From CAWJNF01 sp963844235 (lineage in GTDB: Bacteria > Actinomycetota > Thermoleophilia > Gaiellales > Gaiellaceae): a DNA stretch of 64,000 nt. The notes below the pieces were generated by a model. The model searched no databases. It was not told where the DNA came from and saw nothing but the letters and a program-made list of their open reading frames with translations. The DNA lies in assembly GCA_963844235.1 (NCBI GenBank), contig CAWJNF010000008.1, positions 186,001 to 250,000 of the forward strand, given 5' to 3'. A program made the translations under genes and the position numbers. Each line of letters starts with the position of its first letter. Position 1 is the first letter of the stretch. Shown piece by piece: positions 18,765-27,079 of the stretch.

Positions 18765-20026
18765 GCTCGACCGCGGTGGAGCGGGGCAGGGCCGCCTCCA
18801 GGTCTGGCGCTCGGCTCGAGATGCCGGTCGTGCATGGGCTGCTCGTGCTCGTCACGCTCGGTCTCGTCGCGTTCGGCCTCGTCATGGTGTACAGCGCCAG
18901 CTCTGCGCGGGCCGCGATCTCCGAGGGCGACCCCGCCTACTACCTGAAGCGGCAGGGACTGTTTGCGGCCGTCGGCCTCGTCCTCTTCGTCGTGCTCATG
19001 CGTGTCGACTACCGGGCGCTGAAGCGCGTCGCCGGCGTCTTCTTCTGCGTCAGCCTGGCCTTGCTCGCGCTCGTGCTCGTCGCCGGAGAGTCGGTCAACG
19101 GCGCACGCCGCTGGCTCGAGGTCGGGGCGATCACGCTGCAGCCGTCGGAGCTCACGAAGCTCGCGCTGGCGCTCTGGGTGGCCGCGTTCCTCGCCAGCAA
19201 GCCGGCACCCGCGTCGCTCGGGGCTCTCTTCCGGCCGGTCGGTCTCGCCACCGGTCTCGCCGGCCTGCTCGTCATCGCCGAACCCGACCTCGGCACTGCG
19301 ATTGCGTTCGCGATCGTCGCCGGCGCTGTCCTGCTCGTGTCCGGCACGCCGCTGCGGGTGATGGGTCTGACGACCGGGCTCACCGTCGGCCTCGTTCTCG
19401 CGGTCGCCTGGATGACGCCCTACCGCAAGGCTCGGCTGCTGAGCTTCCTCAACCCGTGGGCGGACCCGCTCGACACGGGGCATCAGGCGGTGCAGGCGCA
19501 GATCGCGCTCGGCTCGGGCGGGCTGTTCGGGACCGGCCTCGGGGAGGGCGTCCAGAAGGTCTACTACCTGCCGGAGTCCTCGACGGACATGATCTTCGCC
19601 ATCGTCGGCGAGGAGCTCGGCCTGGTCGGCGCCGCGACCGTGATCCTCGCGTACTGCCTCATCGGCTACGCCGGCTTCCGGATCGCGCTCGCCTGCCGAG
19701 ACCCCTTCGGGAAGCGGCTCGCAGCCGCGCTGACGGCCCTCCTGTGTGGCCAGGCGGCGCTGAACCTCGGTGCGGTGCTCGGGTTCGCGCCGATCACCGG
19801 CGTGCCGCTGCCGTTCGTCTCCTATGGCGGCTCGAGCCTGGTCGTCTCCCTCGCCGCGATCGGCATCCTCCTTAACATCGCGCTGAGCGATGCGGAGGTA
19901 CGACGGGTTACGGTGCGCGATCGGGGCCGGGGGGACGGCGGGACACGTGCTGCCGGCACTGGCAGTCGCGGAGGAGCTGACGGCTCGCGGGGTGGACGTG
20001 ACCTTCGCCGGGCCGCCTCGCGCTGA
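18761..20026 (+). CDS. ftsW: Septal peptidoglycan glycosyltransferase FtsW
   Basis: This SEDS-family polytopic protein polymerises lipid II at the septum with FtsI. About ten membrane helices are present. The family motifs ESVNGARRWLEVG, QPSELTKLALALW, LPESSTDMIFAIVGEELGLVG and PFVSYGGSSLVVSLAAIGILLNI are intact. GTG 18761 overlaps the murD stop (GTGA). The C-terminal tail after SDAEVRRVTV is glycine/arginine-rich and overlaps the first 137 bases of murG in another frame, an unusually long overlap that could come from a one-base sequence error. Confidence 0.93.
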   Translation: MSSTAVERGRAASRSGARLEMPVVHGLLVLVTLGLVAFGLVMVYSASSARAAISEGDPAYYLKRQGLFAAVGLVLFVVLMRVDYRALKRVAGVFFCVSLALLALVLVAGESVNGARRWLEVGAITLQPSELTKLALALWVAAFLASKPAPASLGALFRPVGLATGLAGLLVIAEPDLGTAIAFAIVAGAVLLVSGTPLRVMGLTTGLTVGLVLAVAWMTPYRKARLLSFLNPWADPLDTGHQAVQAQIALGSGGLFGTGLGEGVQKVYYLPESSTDMIFAIVGEELGLVGAATVILAYCLIGYAGFRIALACRDPFGKRLAAALTALLCGQAALNLGAVLGFAPITGVPLPFVSYGGSSLVVSLAAIGILLNIALSDAEVRRVTVRDRGRGDGGTRAAGTGSRGGADGSRGGRDLRRAASR

Positions 20027-21002
20027 GCGTCGAATCCTCCTCGACGCCGGCTACGAGGTGGACGAGTTCGACGTCCGCGGAATCCCTCGTGAGGCCGGCC
20101 TGGCGACGCTGAAGGCGGTCGGCGTGGCGGCGAAGGCACCGGCCGCCTGCGCCGGGATCCTACGGCGTCGCCGGCCCCACGTCGTGCTCGGGGCCGGCGG
20201 CTACGCCGCGGGGCCGATGGTGACGGCGGCGTGGCTGCTCGGCATCCCGGCCGCCCTGACGGAGGCCGATGCCGAGCTCGGGCTCGCGAACCGCCTAGCC
20301 GCCCCGTTCGCGAAGCGCGTCTTTCTCGCCTATCCGCTCCCCGGTCGGGCGGGTGGGAAGTACCGGGTCGTCGGGCGGCCCGTGCCGAGGCGCTCGCGGG
20401 TCGCAGAGCAGGTGGACAGCGCGGGATCGCGACGCCGGTTCGGGCTTCCGGAGGAGGGGCCTGTCGTGCTCGTCGCGGGCGGCAGCCAGGGCGCCCGGCG
20501 GCTGAACGAGGCGGCGCTCGAAGCTTTCGGGGCAGGCGACGACGCGGCGGACGGTATGCCGGCCGTGCTGCACCTTTCCGGCGAGCGCGACTACGCGGAG
20601 CTCGCGCCGCGGGTGGCGCGGCCCGGATACCGTCTCCTCGCCCTCACGGACGACTTCGGCGACGCGCTCGCCGCGAGCGACCTCGTCGTCTCCCGCTCGG
20701 GCGGCGTCGTCTGGGAGATTGCGGCCGCCGGCAAGCCGGCCCTGCTCGTCCCGTACCCGCACGCGACGGCCGACCACCAGACGAAGAACGCGCGTCATTT
20801 CGAGCGGGCCGGCGGTGCGGTCGTGGTTCCCGAGCCCACGCTCGATCTCGGCCGGCAGGTTCGCGAGCTTCTCGCCGATCCGGCCCGGCTCGCGCGCATG
20901 GGCCAGGCGATGCGCACGGCCGCGCGGCCCGAAGCCGCCGCGGACGTCGCGCAGGAGCTGATCGCGCTGGCCGAGCACAAACAGGGAAGAAGGGCCGGAT
21001 GA
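19890..21002 (+). CDS. murG: UDP-GlcNAc: lipid I GlcNAc transferase (lipid II synthase)
   Basis: This 370-residue GT28 glycosyltransferase makes lipid II. The first glycine loop AIGAGGTAGHVLPALAVA is at residues 10-27. The second domain shows VLVAGGSQGARRLNEA, VVSRSGGVVWEIAAAGKPALLVPYPHATADHQTKNA, which binds UDP-GlcNAc. ATG 19890 lies inside the 3' end of ftsW with no obvious ribosome binding site. The C-terminal residues RRAG and the stop codon TGA (21000-21002) are contributed by a REP-1 palindrome. Confidence 0.92.
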   Translation: MRRYDGLRCAIGAGGTAGHVLPALAVAEELTARGVDVTFAGPPRAERRILLDAGYEVDEFDVRGIPREAGLATLKAVGVAAKAPAACAGILRRRRPHVVLGAGGYAAGPMVTAAWLLGIPAALTEADAELGLANRLAAPFAKRVFLAYPLPGRAGGKYRVVGRPVPRRSRVAEQVDSAGSRRRFGLPEEGPVVLVAGGSQGARRLNEAALEAFGAGDDAADGMPAVLHLSGERDYAELAPRVARPGYRLLALTDDFGDALAASDLVVSRSGGVVWEIAAAGKPALLVPYPHATADHQTKNARHFERAGGAVVVPEPTLDLGRQVRELLADPARLARMGQAMRTAARPEAAADVAQELIALAEHKQGRRAG

Positions 21003-21016
21003 GATCCGGCCCCTAC
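20992..21016 (-). repeat. REP-1 palindrome copy at the murG stop codon
   Basis: Read on the minus strand: head GTAGGGG, stem CCGGAT, loop CTC, stem ATCCGG, then CCC. The stem is perfect. Its plus strand supplies the murG stop codon, and an ATG at 20999 overlaps that stop. Confidence 0.8.
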
Positions 21017-21041
21017 GGCGAGCCCGAGGTCGCGTGGTTCC

Positions 21042-21093
21042 GTGTAGAAGCCGCGTCTCGTGCGGCCCGGTCGCGGCCGCGAGGCCGTGACGC
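21042..21093 (+). repeat. REP-1b two-hairpin unit, copy 1
   Basis: Head GTGTAGAAG, stem CCGCGT, loop CTC, GTGCGG (closed through two G-T pairs), CCC. It is followed by a second hairpin, GTCGCGGCC with GGCCGTGAC. An almost identical unit sits about 100 bases downstream at 21141. Confidence 0.75.
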
Positions 21094-21140
21094 GAGCGGG
21101 TGGCAGGCCGGCGGGTCGGATGGGATCTCGCGCCGGTTCT

Positions 21141-21192
21141 GTGTAGGGGCCGCGTCTCGTGCGGCCCGGTCGCGGCCGCGAGGCCGTGACGC
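21141..21192 (+). repeat. REP-1b two-hairpin unit, copy 2
   Basis: Head GTGTAGGGG, the same CCGCGT-GTGCGG stem and the same second hairpin as copy 1 at 21042. The flanks also match (GTGGCAGGCCGG follows both), so the region 21042-21215 looks like a tandem duplication of about 100 bases. Confidence 0.75.
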
Positions 21193-21290
21193 CCGGGGGT
21201 GGCAGGCCGGCAGGCGGGATGAGATCGGGCAGCCGCGATGGAGCGGGAGGGCATGGGGAAGGTCCGTTCCCCGCGCCGGGTGGAGAGGAC

Positions 21291-21315
21291 GGGCCGGATG
21301 AGATCCGGCCCCTAC
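21291..21315 (-). repeat. REP-1 palindrome copy at the murC start codon
   Basis: It is identical in sequence to the copy at 20992-21016. The ATG within it (21298) is the best-supported start codon of murC, so the palindrome encodes the first residues MRSGPY. Confidence 0.8.
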
Positions 21316-22578
21316 GACTCCGGCGCACCGCAAGGGGCAACAGGATCGAGCCCGTTCAGCGGCCGCAGGCTCTGGTTCGTCGGCATCGGCGGTGCCGGGA
21401 TGAGCGCGCTGGCGCTCGTTTGCAGGGCGTGGGGCGCGGAGGTCGGTGGCTCCGACCGCACGCGCTCGTCGTACGTCGCCGCGCTCGAGGACGCGGGCAT
21501 TCGGGTAGTCATCGGACACGACGCCGCGAACGTGCCCGACGGCGCGGAGGTGGTCGCGTCCTCGGCGATCGCGGCTGACAACCCGGAAGTGGCAGCCGCT
21601 TCGGGGCCGGTGCGAGGGCGCGGGGAGCTGCTGGCCGAGCTCGTCGAGCTCCGCCCGTCGATCGTCGTCGCCGGCGCGCACGGCAAGACGACCACCGCGG
21701 CGATGATCGCCTACTGCCTCGACCGGCTCGGGCTCGACCCGGCCTTCCTGATCGGCGGCGAGGTGCCTCAGCTCGGAGGCAATGCGCGGGCGGGGGAGGG
21801 CTGGCTCGTCGCCGAGGGCGACGAGTCGGATCGCTCGCTGCTGCTTCTGCGTCCGCGTGTCGCGGTCGTCACGAATGTCGACCTCGACCACCACTCGACG
21901 TTCGCGTCCCGGGCCGAGGTGGAGGCGCTGTTCGAGGACTGGCTCGCTGCGCTTCCCGGCGGGGCCGCGATCGTGCGCGGCGCCGACGTGGCCTCCGTGC
22001 CGGAGCTGGAGCTCGCGATTCCGGGTGAGCACAACCGACTGAATGCCGCGTGCGCGCTCGCCGCGCTGGCTGCGGCCGGGGTGGACCGGTCGGCCGCCGA
22101 GGGCGCGCTACCTGGGTTTCGCGGCGCCGGCCGGCGCTTCCAGCTCGTCGGGGAGGCTGCCGCCGTGCGGGTCTTCGACGACTACGGCCACCATCCGGCG
22201 GAGGTGGCGGCGACGCTGGCAGCGGCTCGCACTGTTGCCGGGAACGGCCGAGTCCTGGCTGTCTTCCAGCCGCACCTCTACTCGCGGACGCGCCATCTGG
22301 CATGGGAGCTCGCGGCCGCGCTTGCGGCGGCCGACGACGCGGTCGTCTGCGACGTCTACCCGGCGCGTGAAAAGCCCCTTCCGGGCGTTACAGGGAAGCT
22401 CGTCGCCGAGCGCCTGTCGGAGCTCAGGCCCGGCCTCCCGGTCGGCTGGGCCCCGCGGCTCGAGGACGCTGCCGCTCTCGCCGCCGGGCGCGCGCGGGGT
22501 GGAGACATCGTCCTCACGATCGGTGCCGGCGACGTCGACCGGGCCGGCCCGATGATCCTGGAGCTGCTGGGTGGTTGA
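21298..22578 (+). CDS. murC: UDP-MurNAc: L-alanine ligase
   Basis: This 426-residue MurC has the N-terminal Rossmann motif FVGIGGAGMSALA, ATP loop VVAGAHGKTTTAAMIA, VVTNVDLDHHSTF, and the C-terminal FDDYGHHPAEVAATL and FQPHLYSRTRHL. It catalyses the first amino-acid addition to UDP-MurNAc. ATG 21298 was preferred over ATG 21238 because GGAGAGG at 21282-21288 is correctly spaced. The first 20 or so residues are REP-derived or spacer sequence preceding the fold. No ddl is fused or adjacent. Confidence 0.92.
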   Translation: MRSGPYDSGAPQGATGSSPFSGRRLWFVGIGGAGMSALALVCRAWGAEVGGSDRTRSSYVAALEDAGIRVVIGHDAANVPDGAEVVASSAIAADNPEVAAASGPVRGRGELLAELVELRPSIVVAGAHGKTTTAAMIAYCLDRLGLDPAFLIGGEVPQLGGNARAGEGWLVAEGDESDRSLLLLRPRVAVVTNVDLDHHSTFASRAEVEALFEDWLAALPGGAAIVRGADVASVPELELAIPGEHNRLNAACALAALAAAGVDRSAAEGALPGFRGAGRRFQLVGEAAAVRVFDDYGHHPAEVAATLAAARTVAGNGRVLAVFQPHLYSRTRHLAWELAAALAAADDAVVCDVYPAREKPLPGVTGKLVAERLSELRPGLPVGWAPRLEDAAALAAGRARGGDIVLTIGAGDVDRAGPMILELLGG

Positions 22579-22822
22579 GGGCGCTGCACAGCACGACGCG
22601 CTGGGGCCTCGGAGCGACGCGCTTGCCGGCCCGAGTGGCTCCCGCCGCGTCGCCACCGCCGGGAGCACCCACGCGATTCGTCGGTCGCGCCCGCTTCCTC
22701 CGGATGCGCACGTGGGTCGGCGGCGGGCGATGGCCCCTGCGCCGGCCTCGGCCCTCGCACTCGGGCAGGCGCTCCCTTCGCGGTAGTCCCTTTGCGGGGC
22801 GCGTCGCCTGGCGGAGTGGCGC

Positions 22823-23740
22823 GTGAGGCTCGAGCACGACGTCCCGCTCAGCCGCTTCACGACCATCGGAACGGGGGGGCCGGCCAGCGCGTTCGCAAAG
22901 CCCGGCGACCTGGAGGAGCTCGTCGAGCTGCTTCGCTACGCGGCGGACGGTGGGCTCCCGGTGGCCGTCGTCGGGCTCGGTTCGAACCTCCTCGTCGCGG
23001 ATGAGGGCTTTCCCGGTCTCGCGCTCAAGCTGGCAGGCGGCCTTGCGGAGGTGAGCCTCGGCGATCCGTCGGCGGGCGAGACCTGGCTCGAGGCCGGGGG
23101 AGGGGCGACGCTCGCCGTCTGCCTGCACCGGGCACGGTCGGCGGGGCTCGGTGGCCTCGAGTTCGCCTGCGCCATCCCGGGCACGGTCGGCGGGGCGGTC
23201 TGGATGAACGCGGGCGCGTACGGGGCCGATCTGCGCGGGGTGCTGCACGCGGCCGTGGTCGCCACTGCCGCCGGAGCCGAGGAGCTCACGCCCGAGGAGC
23301 TCGGCCTGGAATATCGCCGCTCGGGCCTTCGCCACGGGCAGGTCGTCGCCTCGGCGAGCTTCGAGCTCGAGCTCCGGCCCGTGGATGAGATCCGGAGGAT
23401 CGTCGCCGAGCTGCAGCGGCAGCGCAAGGAGGCGCAGCCGACGAACAAGCGCACGTTCGGAAGCGTGTTCAAGAATCCCGCTCACGAGCTGACCGCCGGA
23501 CGGCTGCTCGAGGCCTGCGGTTTGCGCGGTTTCCGGATCGGCGGCGCGCAGATCTCTCCCAAGCACGCGAACTTCATCGAGAACGCCGGCGGCGCGACGA
23601 CGGCCGACGTGCTCGAGCTGATCGGCGAGGCGCGCCGGCAAGCGCTGGAGCACTACGGGGTCGTCCTCGAGCCGGAGGTGCAACTGATCGGCAGCATCGA
23701 GATCCCAGCTCTCAGTCCAGGCAGCCCGGCCGGTCAGTAG
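22823..23740 (+). CDS. murB: UDP-N-acetylenolpyruvoylglucosamine reductase
   Basis: This 305-residue FAD-dependent reductase completes UDP-MurNAc synthesis. It has the FAD-binding segments VVGLGSNLLVADEGF and CAIPGTVGGAVWMNAGAYG, followed by YRRSGLR. The catalytic serine region is GSVFKNP, and the C-terminal glutamate lies in LEPEVQLIG. The compact length suits a type II MurB. It starts with GTG 22823. The 244-base gap after murC is open in one frame, but that frame has the base composition of non-coding sequence. Confidence 0.93.
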   Translation: MRLEHDVPLSRFTTIGTGGPASAFAKPGDLEELVELLRYAADGGLPVAVVGLGSNLLVADEGFPGLALKLAGGLAEVSLGDPSAGETWLEAGGGATLAVCLHRARSAGLGGLEFACAIPGTVGGAVWMNAGAYGADLRGVLHAAVVATAAGAEELTPEELGLEYRRSGLRHGQVVASASFELELRPVDEIRRIVAELQRQRKEAQPTNKRTFGSVFKNPAHELTAGRLLEACGLRGFRIGGAQISPKHANFIENAGGATTADVLELIGEARRQALEHYGVVLEPEVQLIGSIEIPALSPGSPAGQ

Positions 23741-23815
23741 CCCGCCGGCGGGCAAGGTAGGCGCCTGGTGCGGGGCGAGGGCGCCGGCATCGCCACGGCG
23801 TCGGCTCGGGAGGCA

Positions 23816-23821
23816 TAGGAT
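23816..23821 (+). promoter_or_regulatory. -10 box of a leaderless-type promoter for the VOC gene
   Basis: TAGGAT ends exactly six bases before the ATG at 23828, the same spacing as at hyuA. It indicates separate transcription of this inserted gene. Confidence 0.45.
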
Positions 23822-23827
23822 CGCTGC

Positions 23828-24208
23828 ATGGCGACGTTGACCGGCGTCTCGCCCGTCCTCCTCGTCGCGGATCTCCCGCGCTCGGTTGCCTACTACCGCG
23901 AGCACCTCGGCTTCACGTGCGAGGTGTACGGGGATCCGCCCGATTTCGCCGTCGCCGACCGCGACGCAGTGCGGATCCTGCTCGCCCTCGCCGACCAGCC
24001 CGAGCGCCTCATCCCGAACTGGCGGATCGTGGACAAGATGTGGAACGCCTATATCGTCGTGGACGATGTCGACGCCGTGTACGCCGAGGTGCAGGAGCGG
24101 GGCGCCGGCATCGACTACTCGCTCTACGACGCGCCGACCGGCTTCCGCGAGTTCGGCGTGCAGGATCCGGACGGCTACGACATCGCCTTCGGCCAGCCGC
24201 TGACCTGA
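23828..24208 (+). CDS. VOC (glyoxalase/bleomycin-resistance) family protein
   Basis: This 126-residue protein has the beta-alpha-beta-beta-beta fold of vicinal oxygen chelate proteins: VSPVLLVADLPRSVAYYREHLGFTCEV, then a second module NAYIVVDDVDAVYAEVQERGAGI and EFGVQDPDGYDIAFGQ. The final glutamate ligand position is occupied by Asp in GYDIAFGQ. It sits between murB and ftsQ and is not a normal member of the dcw cluster, so it is probably a late insertion with its own promoter. The substrate is unknown. Confidence 0.85.
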   Translation: MATLTGVSPVLLVADLPRSVAYYREHLGFTCEVYGDPPDFAVADRDAVRILLALADQPERLIPNWRIVDKMWNAYIVVDDVDAVYAEVQERGAGIDYSLYDAPTGFREFGVQDPDGYDIAFGQPLT

Positions 24209-24282
24209 CCGAAGGGCGCGTGGCTCCGCAGGGCTCGACGCGTGGCGCCTCGGACACCCGCAGGCTCGAGCGGAGCTTGAGA

Positions 24283-24332
24283 GGGGTCTGACCCATGGGG
24301 TCAGACCCCCTACAGGTGTGTGACGGACCGTG
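24283..24332 (-). repeat. REP-2 palindrome with conserved tail, copy 1
   Basis: The palindrome GGGGTCTGACCC, loop ATG, GGGTCAGACCCC is followed on the plus strand by CTACAGGTGTGTGACGGACC. Read on the minus strand it has a TGTAGGGGG head in front of the stem. It lies in the gap before ftsQ. Copies 2 and 3 are at 54374 and 54491. Confidence 0.8.
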
Positions 24333-24407
24333 CCGGAAGTGCAACGCGGGTGTGTCGATTCTCGCGTCGTGGGGAGGAGGCGCTGACGGAACGGCGAACA
24401 GGCGTCC

Positions 24408-25208
24408 GTGGAGGACGTGCGGCGCGAAGCGACCGTCCGGCGTTCCCGCGCCCGCGAAGGGCGCGCCTTGCCGCGCGCCGTCGCGCTGGTGGCGTGCGGA
24501 GCTGTCCTCGCCGTGCTCGCGTACGTCGTTGCCCGCGAGACGTCGCTGTTCGCGCTGCGTACGCTCGATGTGCAGGGCGTCTCCGAACCCGTCGCCGAGC
24601 AGGCGCGGGAGGTCATGGCCGCTTTCGTCGGCGAGAGCCTCGTCTCCGTCGACACGGACGATGTGGTCCGCCGGCTCGAGGCGCTGCCGACGATCGTCTC
24701 GGCGTCCGCCGAGCGCGACTTCCCGCACACGCTGCGGGTCGAACTACGGGAGGAGCGGCCCGTAGCCGTTGTGCGCCACGGCGACGGCGCCTGGATGGTC
24801 TCGGCCCGGGGTCGGGTCATGGAGTCGGTTGTGCTCGGCTCTGCGGCACGGCTGCCTCGCGTCTGGCTGAGCCCCGATGTCGCACCGCCGCGACCGGGCG
24901 TCTACCTCCTCCCGAACGAAGGCGGGCTCGTCATCGACGCGCTGTCGCGCCTACCCGACGATTTCCCCGTGCAGATCGCCGCCGCGCGTGGGTCCGTGGA
25001 CGAGCTCGTGCTCGTCGTGGAGGACACGAAGGCGGAGCTGCGGCTCGGCGAGGCCGCCGAGCTGCGCCTCAAGCTCGCCGTGGCTGCGACCGTGCTCGAG
25101 AGCCTCGGAATGCAGGAGCGCGGTGAGCTCGACTACCTCGATGTCAGCCTTCCCACGAGGCCCGTCGGCGCATACAACTCTCAAGTCGAAGCTTTAGCCT
25201 TAGAGTAA
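24408..25208 (+). CDS. ftsQ: Cell division protein FtsQ
   Basis: This 266-residue bitopic protein has a basic cytoplasmic N-terminus and one membrane helix (AVALVACGAVLAVLAYVVA). A POTRA domain follows (LFALRTLDVQGVSEPVAEQAREVM through PHTLRVELREERPVAVV), then the FtsQ beta domain. It links the early and late divisome through FtsL and FtsB. GTG 24408 is used. It follows the VOC gene by 200 bases that carry a REP-2 copy. Confidence 0.88.
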   Translation: MEDVRREATVRRSRAREGRALPRAVALVACGAVLAVLAYVVARETSLFALRTLDVQGVSEPVAEQAREVMAAFVGESLVSVDTDDVVRRLEALPTIVSASAERDFPHTLRVELREERPVAVVRHGDGAWMVSARGRVMESVVLGSAARLPRVWLSPDVAPPRPGVYLLPNEGGLVIDALSRLPDDFPVQIAAARGSVDELVLVVEDTKAELRLGEAAELRLKLAVAATVLESLGMQERGELDYLDVSLPTRPVGAYNSQVEALALE

Positions 25209-25235
25209 TTTCGCTTTTTGCCTGCAAATAGGCCA

Positions 25236-25265
25236 TTGACAACGAACCTCCCGGGAGCGTACCCT
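25236..25265 (+). promoter_or_regulatory. ftsZ promoter
   Basis: A perfect -35 TTGACA (25236-25241) and TACCCT (25260-25265) are 18 bases apart in an AT-richer stretch after ftsQ. An imperfect inverted repeat, GTTCAAC and GTTGAGC (about 25267-25286), lies just downstream of the predicted start and could be an operator or a leader hairpin. Confidence 0.6.
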
Positions 25266-25302
25266 GGTTCAACGTTCTGGTTGAGCTTGAGATGGAGAGA
25301 CA

Positions 25303-26394
25303 TTGAGCGTTCGAGATCAGACAGGTAGCTACCTCGCCGTCATCAAGGTCGTCGGCGTAGGCGGCGGCGGGACGAATGCCGTGACGAGGATGGTCGACGC
25401 CGGCCTGAAGGGCGTGGAGTTCCTCGCGGTCAACACCGACGCCCAGGCGCTGCTGATGTGCGAGGCGGACGTGAAGCTGCACATCGGCGCGAAGTCCACG
25501 CGTGGCCTCGGCGCCGGGGCCGATCCCGCGACCGGGCACGAGGCTGCGGCCGAGAGCCGTGACGAGCTGAAGGAGGCCCTGAAGGGCTCCGACATGGTGT
25601 TCGTGACCGCCGGCGAGGGTGGCGGCACCGGCACCGGGGGCGCGCCCGTGATCGCCGAGATAGCGCGCGAACTCGGCGCGCTCACGGTTGGAGTCGTCAC
25701 CCGCCCGTTCACGTTCGAGGGCCAGAAGCGTGCCGACCAGGCGGAGTTCGGGATCCGCAATCTGCGCGACAAGGTCGACACGATCATCATCATCCCGAAC
25801 GACCGCCTGCTCTCGGTCGTCGAGCGGCAAACGTCGATCGTCGATGCGTTCCGTATGGCCGACGACATCCTCCGCCAGGGCGTACAGGGCATCACGGACC
25901 TGATCACGGTGCCCGGCCTGATCAATCTCGACTTCGCCGACGTCCGCAAGATCATGCGCGACCAGGGCTCGGCGCTGATGGGGATCGGCGAGGCTCGCGG
26001 CGAAGGCCGCGCGACCGAGGCAGCCCGGCAGGCGGTCTCGTCGCCGCTGCTCGAGTCGTCGGTCGAGGGCGCCACCGGCGTCCTGCTGAATATCACGGGC
26101 GGAGCCGATCTCGGCCTCTTCGAGGTCAACGAGGCGGCCGAAGTGGTGACCGGGGCTGCGGACCGCAACGCGGAGGTCATTTTCGGCGCCGTGATCGACG
26201 AGAGCATCGAGGACGAAGTGCGAGTGACCGTAATCGCGACAGGCTTCGACCCGCGTTTCCGGAGCAAGCGCGAGGAGCGGACGGTCGTCGCTCCGACGCG
26301 CTCGAGCGAGCGGGACCAGGAGCCGGCCGGCGAAGGCGGATTCGAGGTGTCGCCGGACGTCCTCGAGGTACCGGCCTTCCTGCGCGAGGACTGA
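25303..26394 (+). CDS. ftsZ: Cell division GTPase FtsZ
   Basis: This 363-residue tubulin homologue forms the Z ring. The N-terminal GTPase domain has VVGVGGGGTNAVTRM and the tubulin signature GGGTGTG (residues 106-112). The synergy loop is GLINLDFADVRKIM. The C-terminal peptide ends DVLEVPAFLRED, matching the conserved tail that binds membrane anchors. TTG 25303 follows TGGAGAG. No sepF or other division gene follows. The gene closes the dcw cluster. Confidence 0.96.
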   Translation: MSVRDQTGSYLAVIKVVGVGGGGTNAVTRMVDAGLKGVEFLAVNTDAQALLMCEADVKLHIGAKSTRGLGAGADPATGHEAAAESRDELKEALKGSDMVFVTAGEGGGTGTGGAPVIAEIARELGALTVGVVTRPFTFEGQKRADQAEFGIRNLRDKVDTIIIIPNDRLLSVVERQTSIVDAFRMADDILRQGVQGITDLITVPGLINLDFADVRKIMRDQGSALMGIGEARGEGRATEAARQAVSSPLLESSVEGATGVLLNITGGADLGLFEVNEAAEVVTGAADRNAEVIFGAVIDESIEDEVRVTVIATGFDPRFRSKREERTVVAPTRSSERDQEPAGEGGFEVSPDVLEVPAFLRED

Positions 26395-27013
26395 GCCTCA
26401 GGTCAGCTCGCCGGCCTGGAATGGATCCGGCCCATCCCGGCGCTGGACGTCAAACGGCGCGCTTCCGAGCAAGCAGCAGACCCATCCGTCGTCCGCGGAT
26501 CCCACGAGTGGGGCAGGGTTCCGCCGCTCGCGACGAGCGTTGCGTCGTAACGGGTTCCCGGAGGTCCGGGGGAGGCTCGTCGTGACTGGGAGTGGGCGGT
26601 GCGGGCGGTGGGCTTGGGCCCGGCGCCGGCCCGGCGGCGACAAGCGCGCGAGGGGTCGACGCGTCTGAACCCGAAGATCGCGTCACGGGCCGGCGGCGCC
26701 GAGGTTGGTCGGCGCCGCCTCCGACCGTGACCCATGTCGGCATCGAGTGCCGGGATCGAGGCGAGCACGTGCCCGTTGCACTTGCGGACGAACTCGGCCG
26801 CTTCGCCGGTGCCGTATCCCCGCTTCAGCACGAGGCGAGCTCCATGCTCGCTGCCGCGTGCGCCGAGGCTGTGAACAGCCAGAGCGCGAGGAGGCCCAGA
26901 ATCGGGGCGGCGCGAGGCGGCCCCCCGCGCTAACGACACCGCGCATTCCTTCCGTAATCGGCGACGAAGGTCGCGATCGTGCGGCTCGTCCCAGGGGGCC
27001 GCCGCGGAGACGG
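26395..27013. other. Intergenic region, possible gene remnant
   Basis: About 620 bases lie between the convergent ftsZ and RTX genes. One minus-strand frame (about 26720-26880) encodes a protein-like stretch, LVLKRGYGTGEAAEFVRKC followed by NGHVLASIPALDAD. This resembles the C-terminal part of ParA/CpaE-like ATPases in my reading, flanked by random-looking sequence. It may be a decayed gene, and no intact gene is seen. Confidence 0.3.
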
Positions 27014-27041
27014 AGCAGGCCCCGCCAAGGCGGGGCCTGCT
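27014..27041 (-). terminator. Hairpin terminator after the first RTX gene
   Basis: AGCAGGCCCCGCC and GGCGGGGCCTGCT form a perfect 13-bp stem about 40 bases downstream of the RTX stop codon on the minus strand. There is no long T-run. It may also serve ftsZ, which points at it from the other side. Confidence 0.6.
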
Positions 27042-27079
27042 GGTGTCTCGGGGCAGGAGCTCGGCCCGCCGTCAGGGCG

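Noticed and set aside
22575..22826. An 83-codon frame that fills the murC-murB gap, with four-base overlaps on both sides
   Set aside because: It is arginine/proline-rich, and its second codon positions are far too GC-rich for a protein of this genome. The overlaps are probably chance.
26592..26933. A plus-strand frame downstream of ftsZ
   Set aside because: Glycine/arginine-rich start, no ribosome binding site and no similarity to anything I know. The opposite strand looks more protein-like but is also broken.
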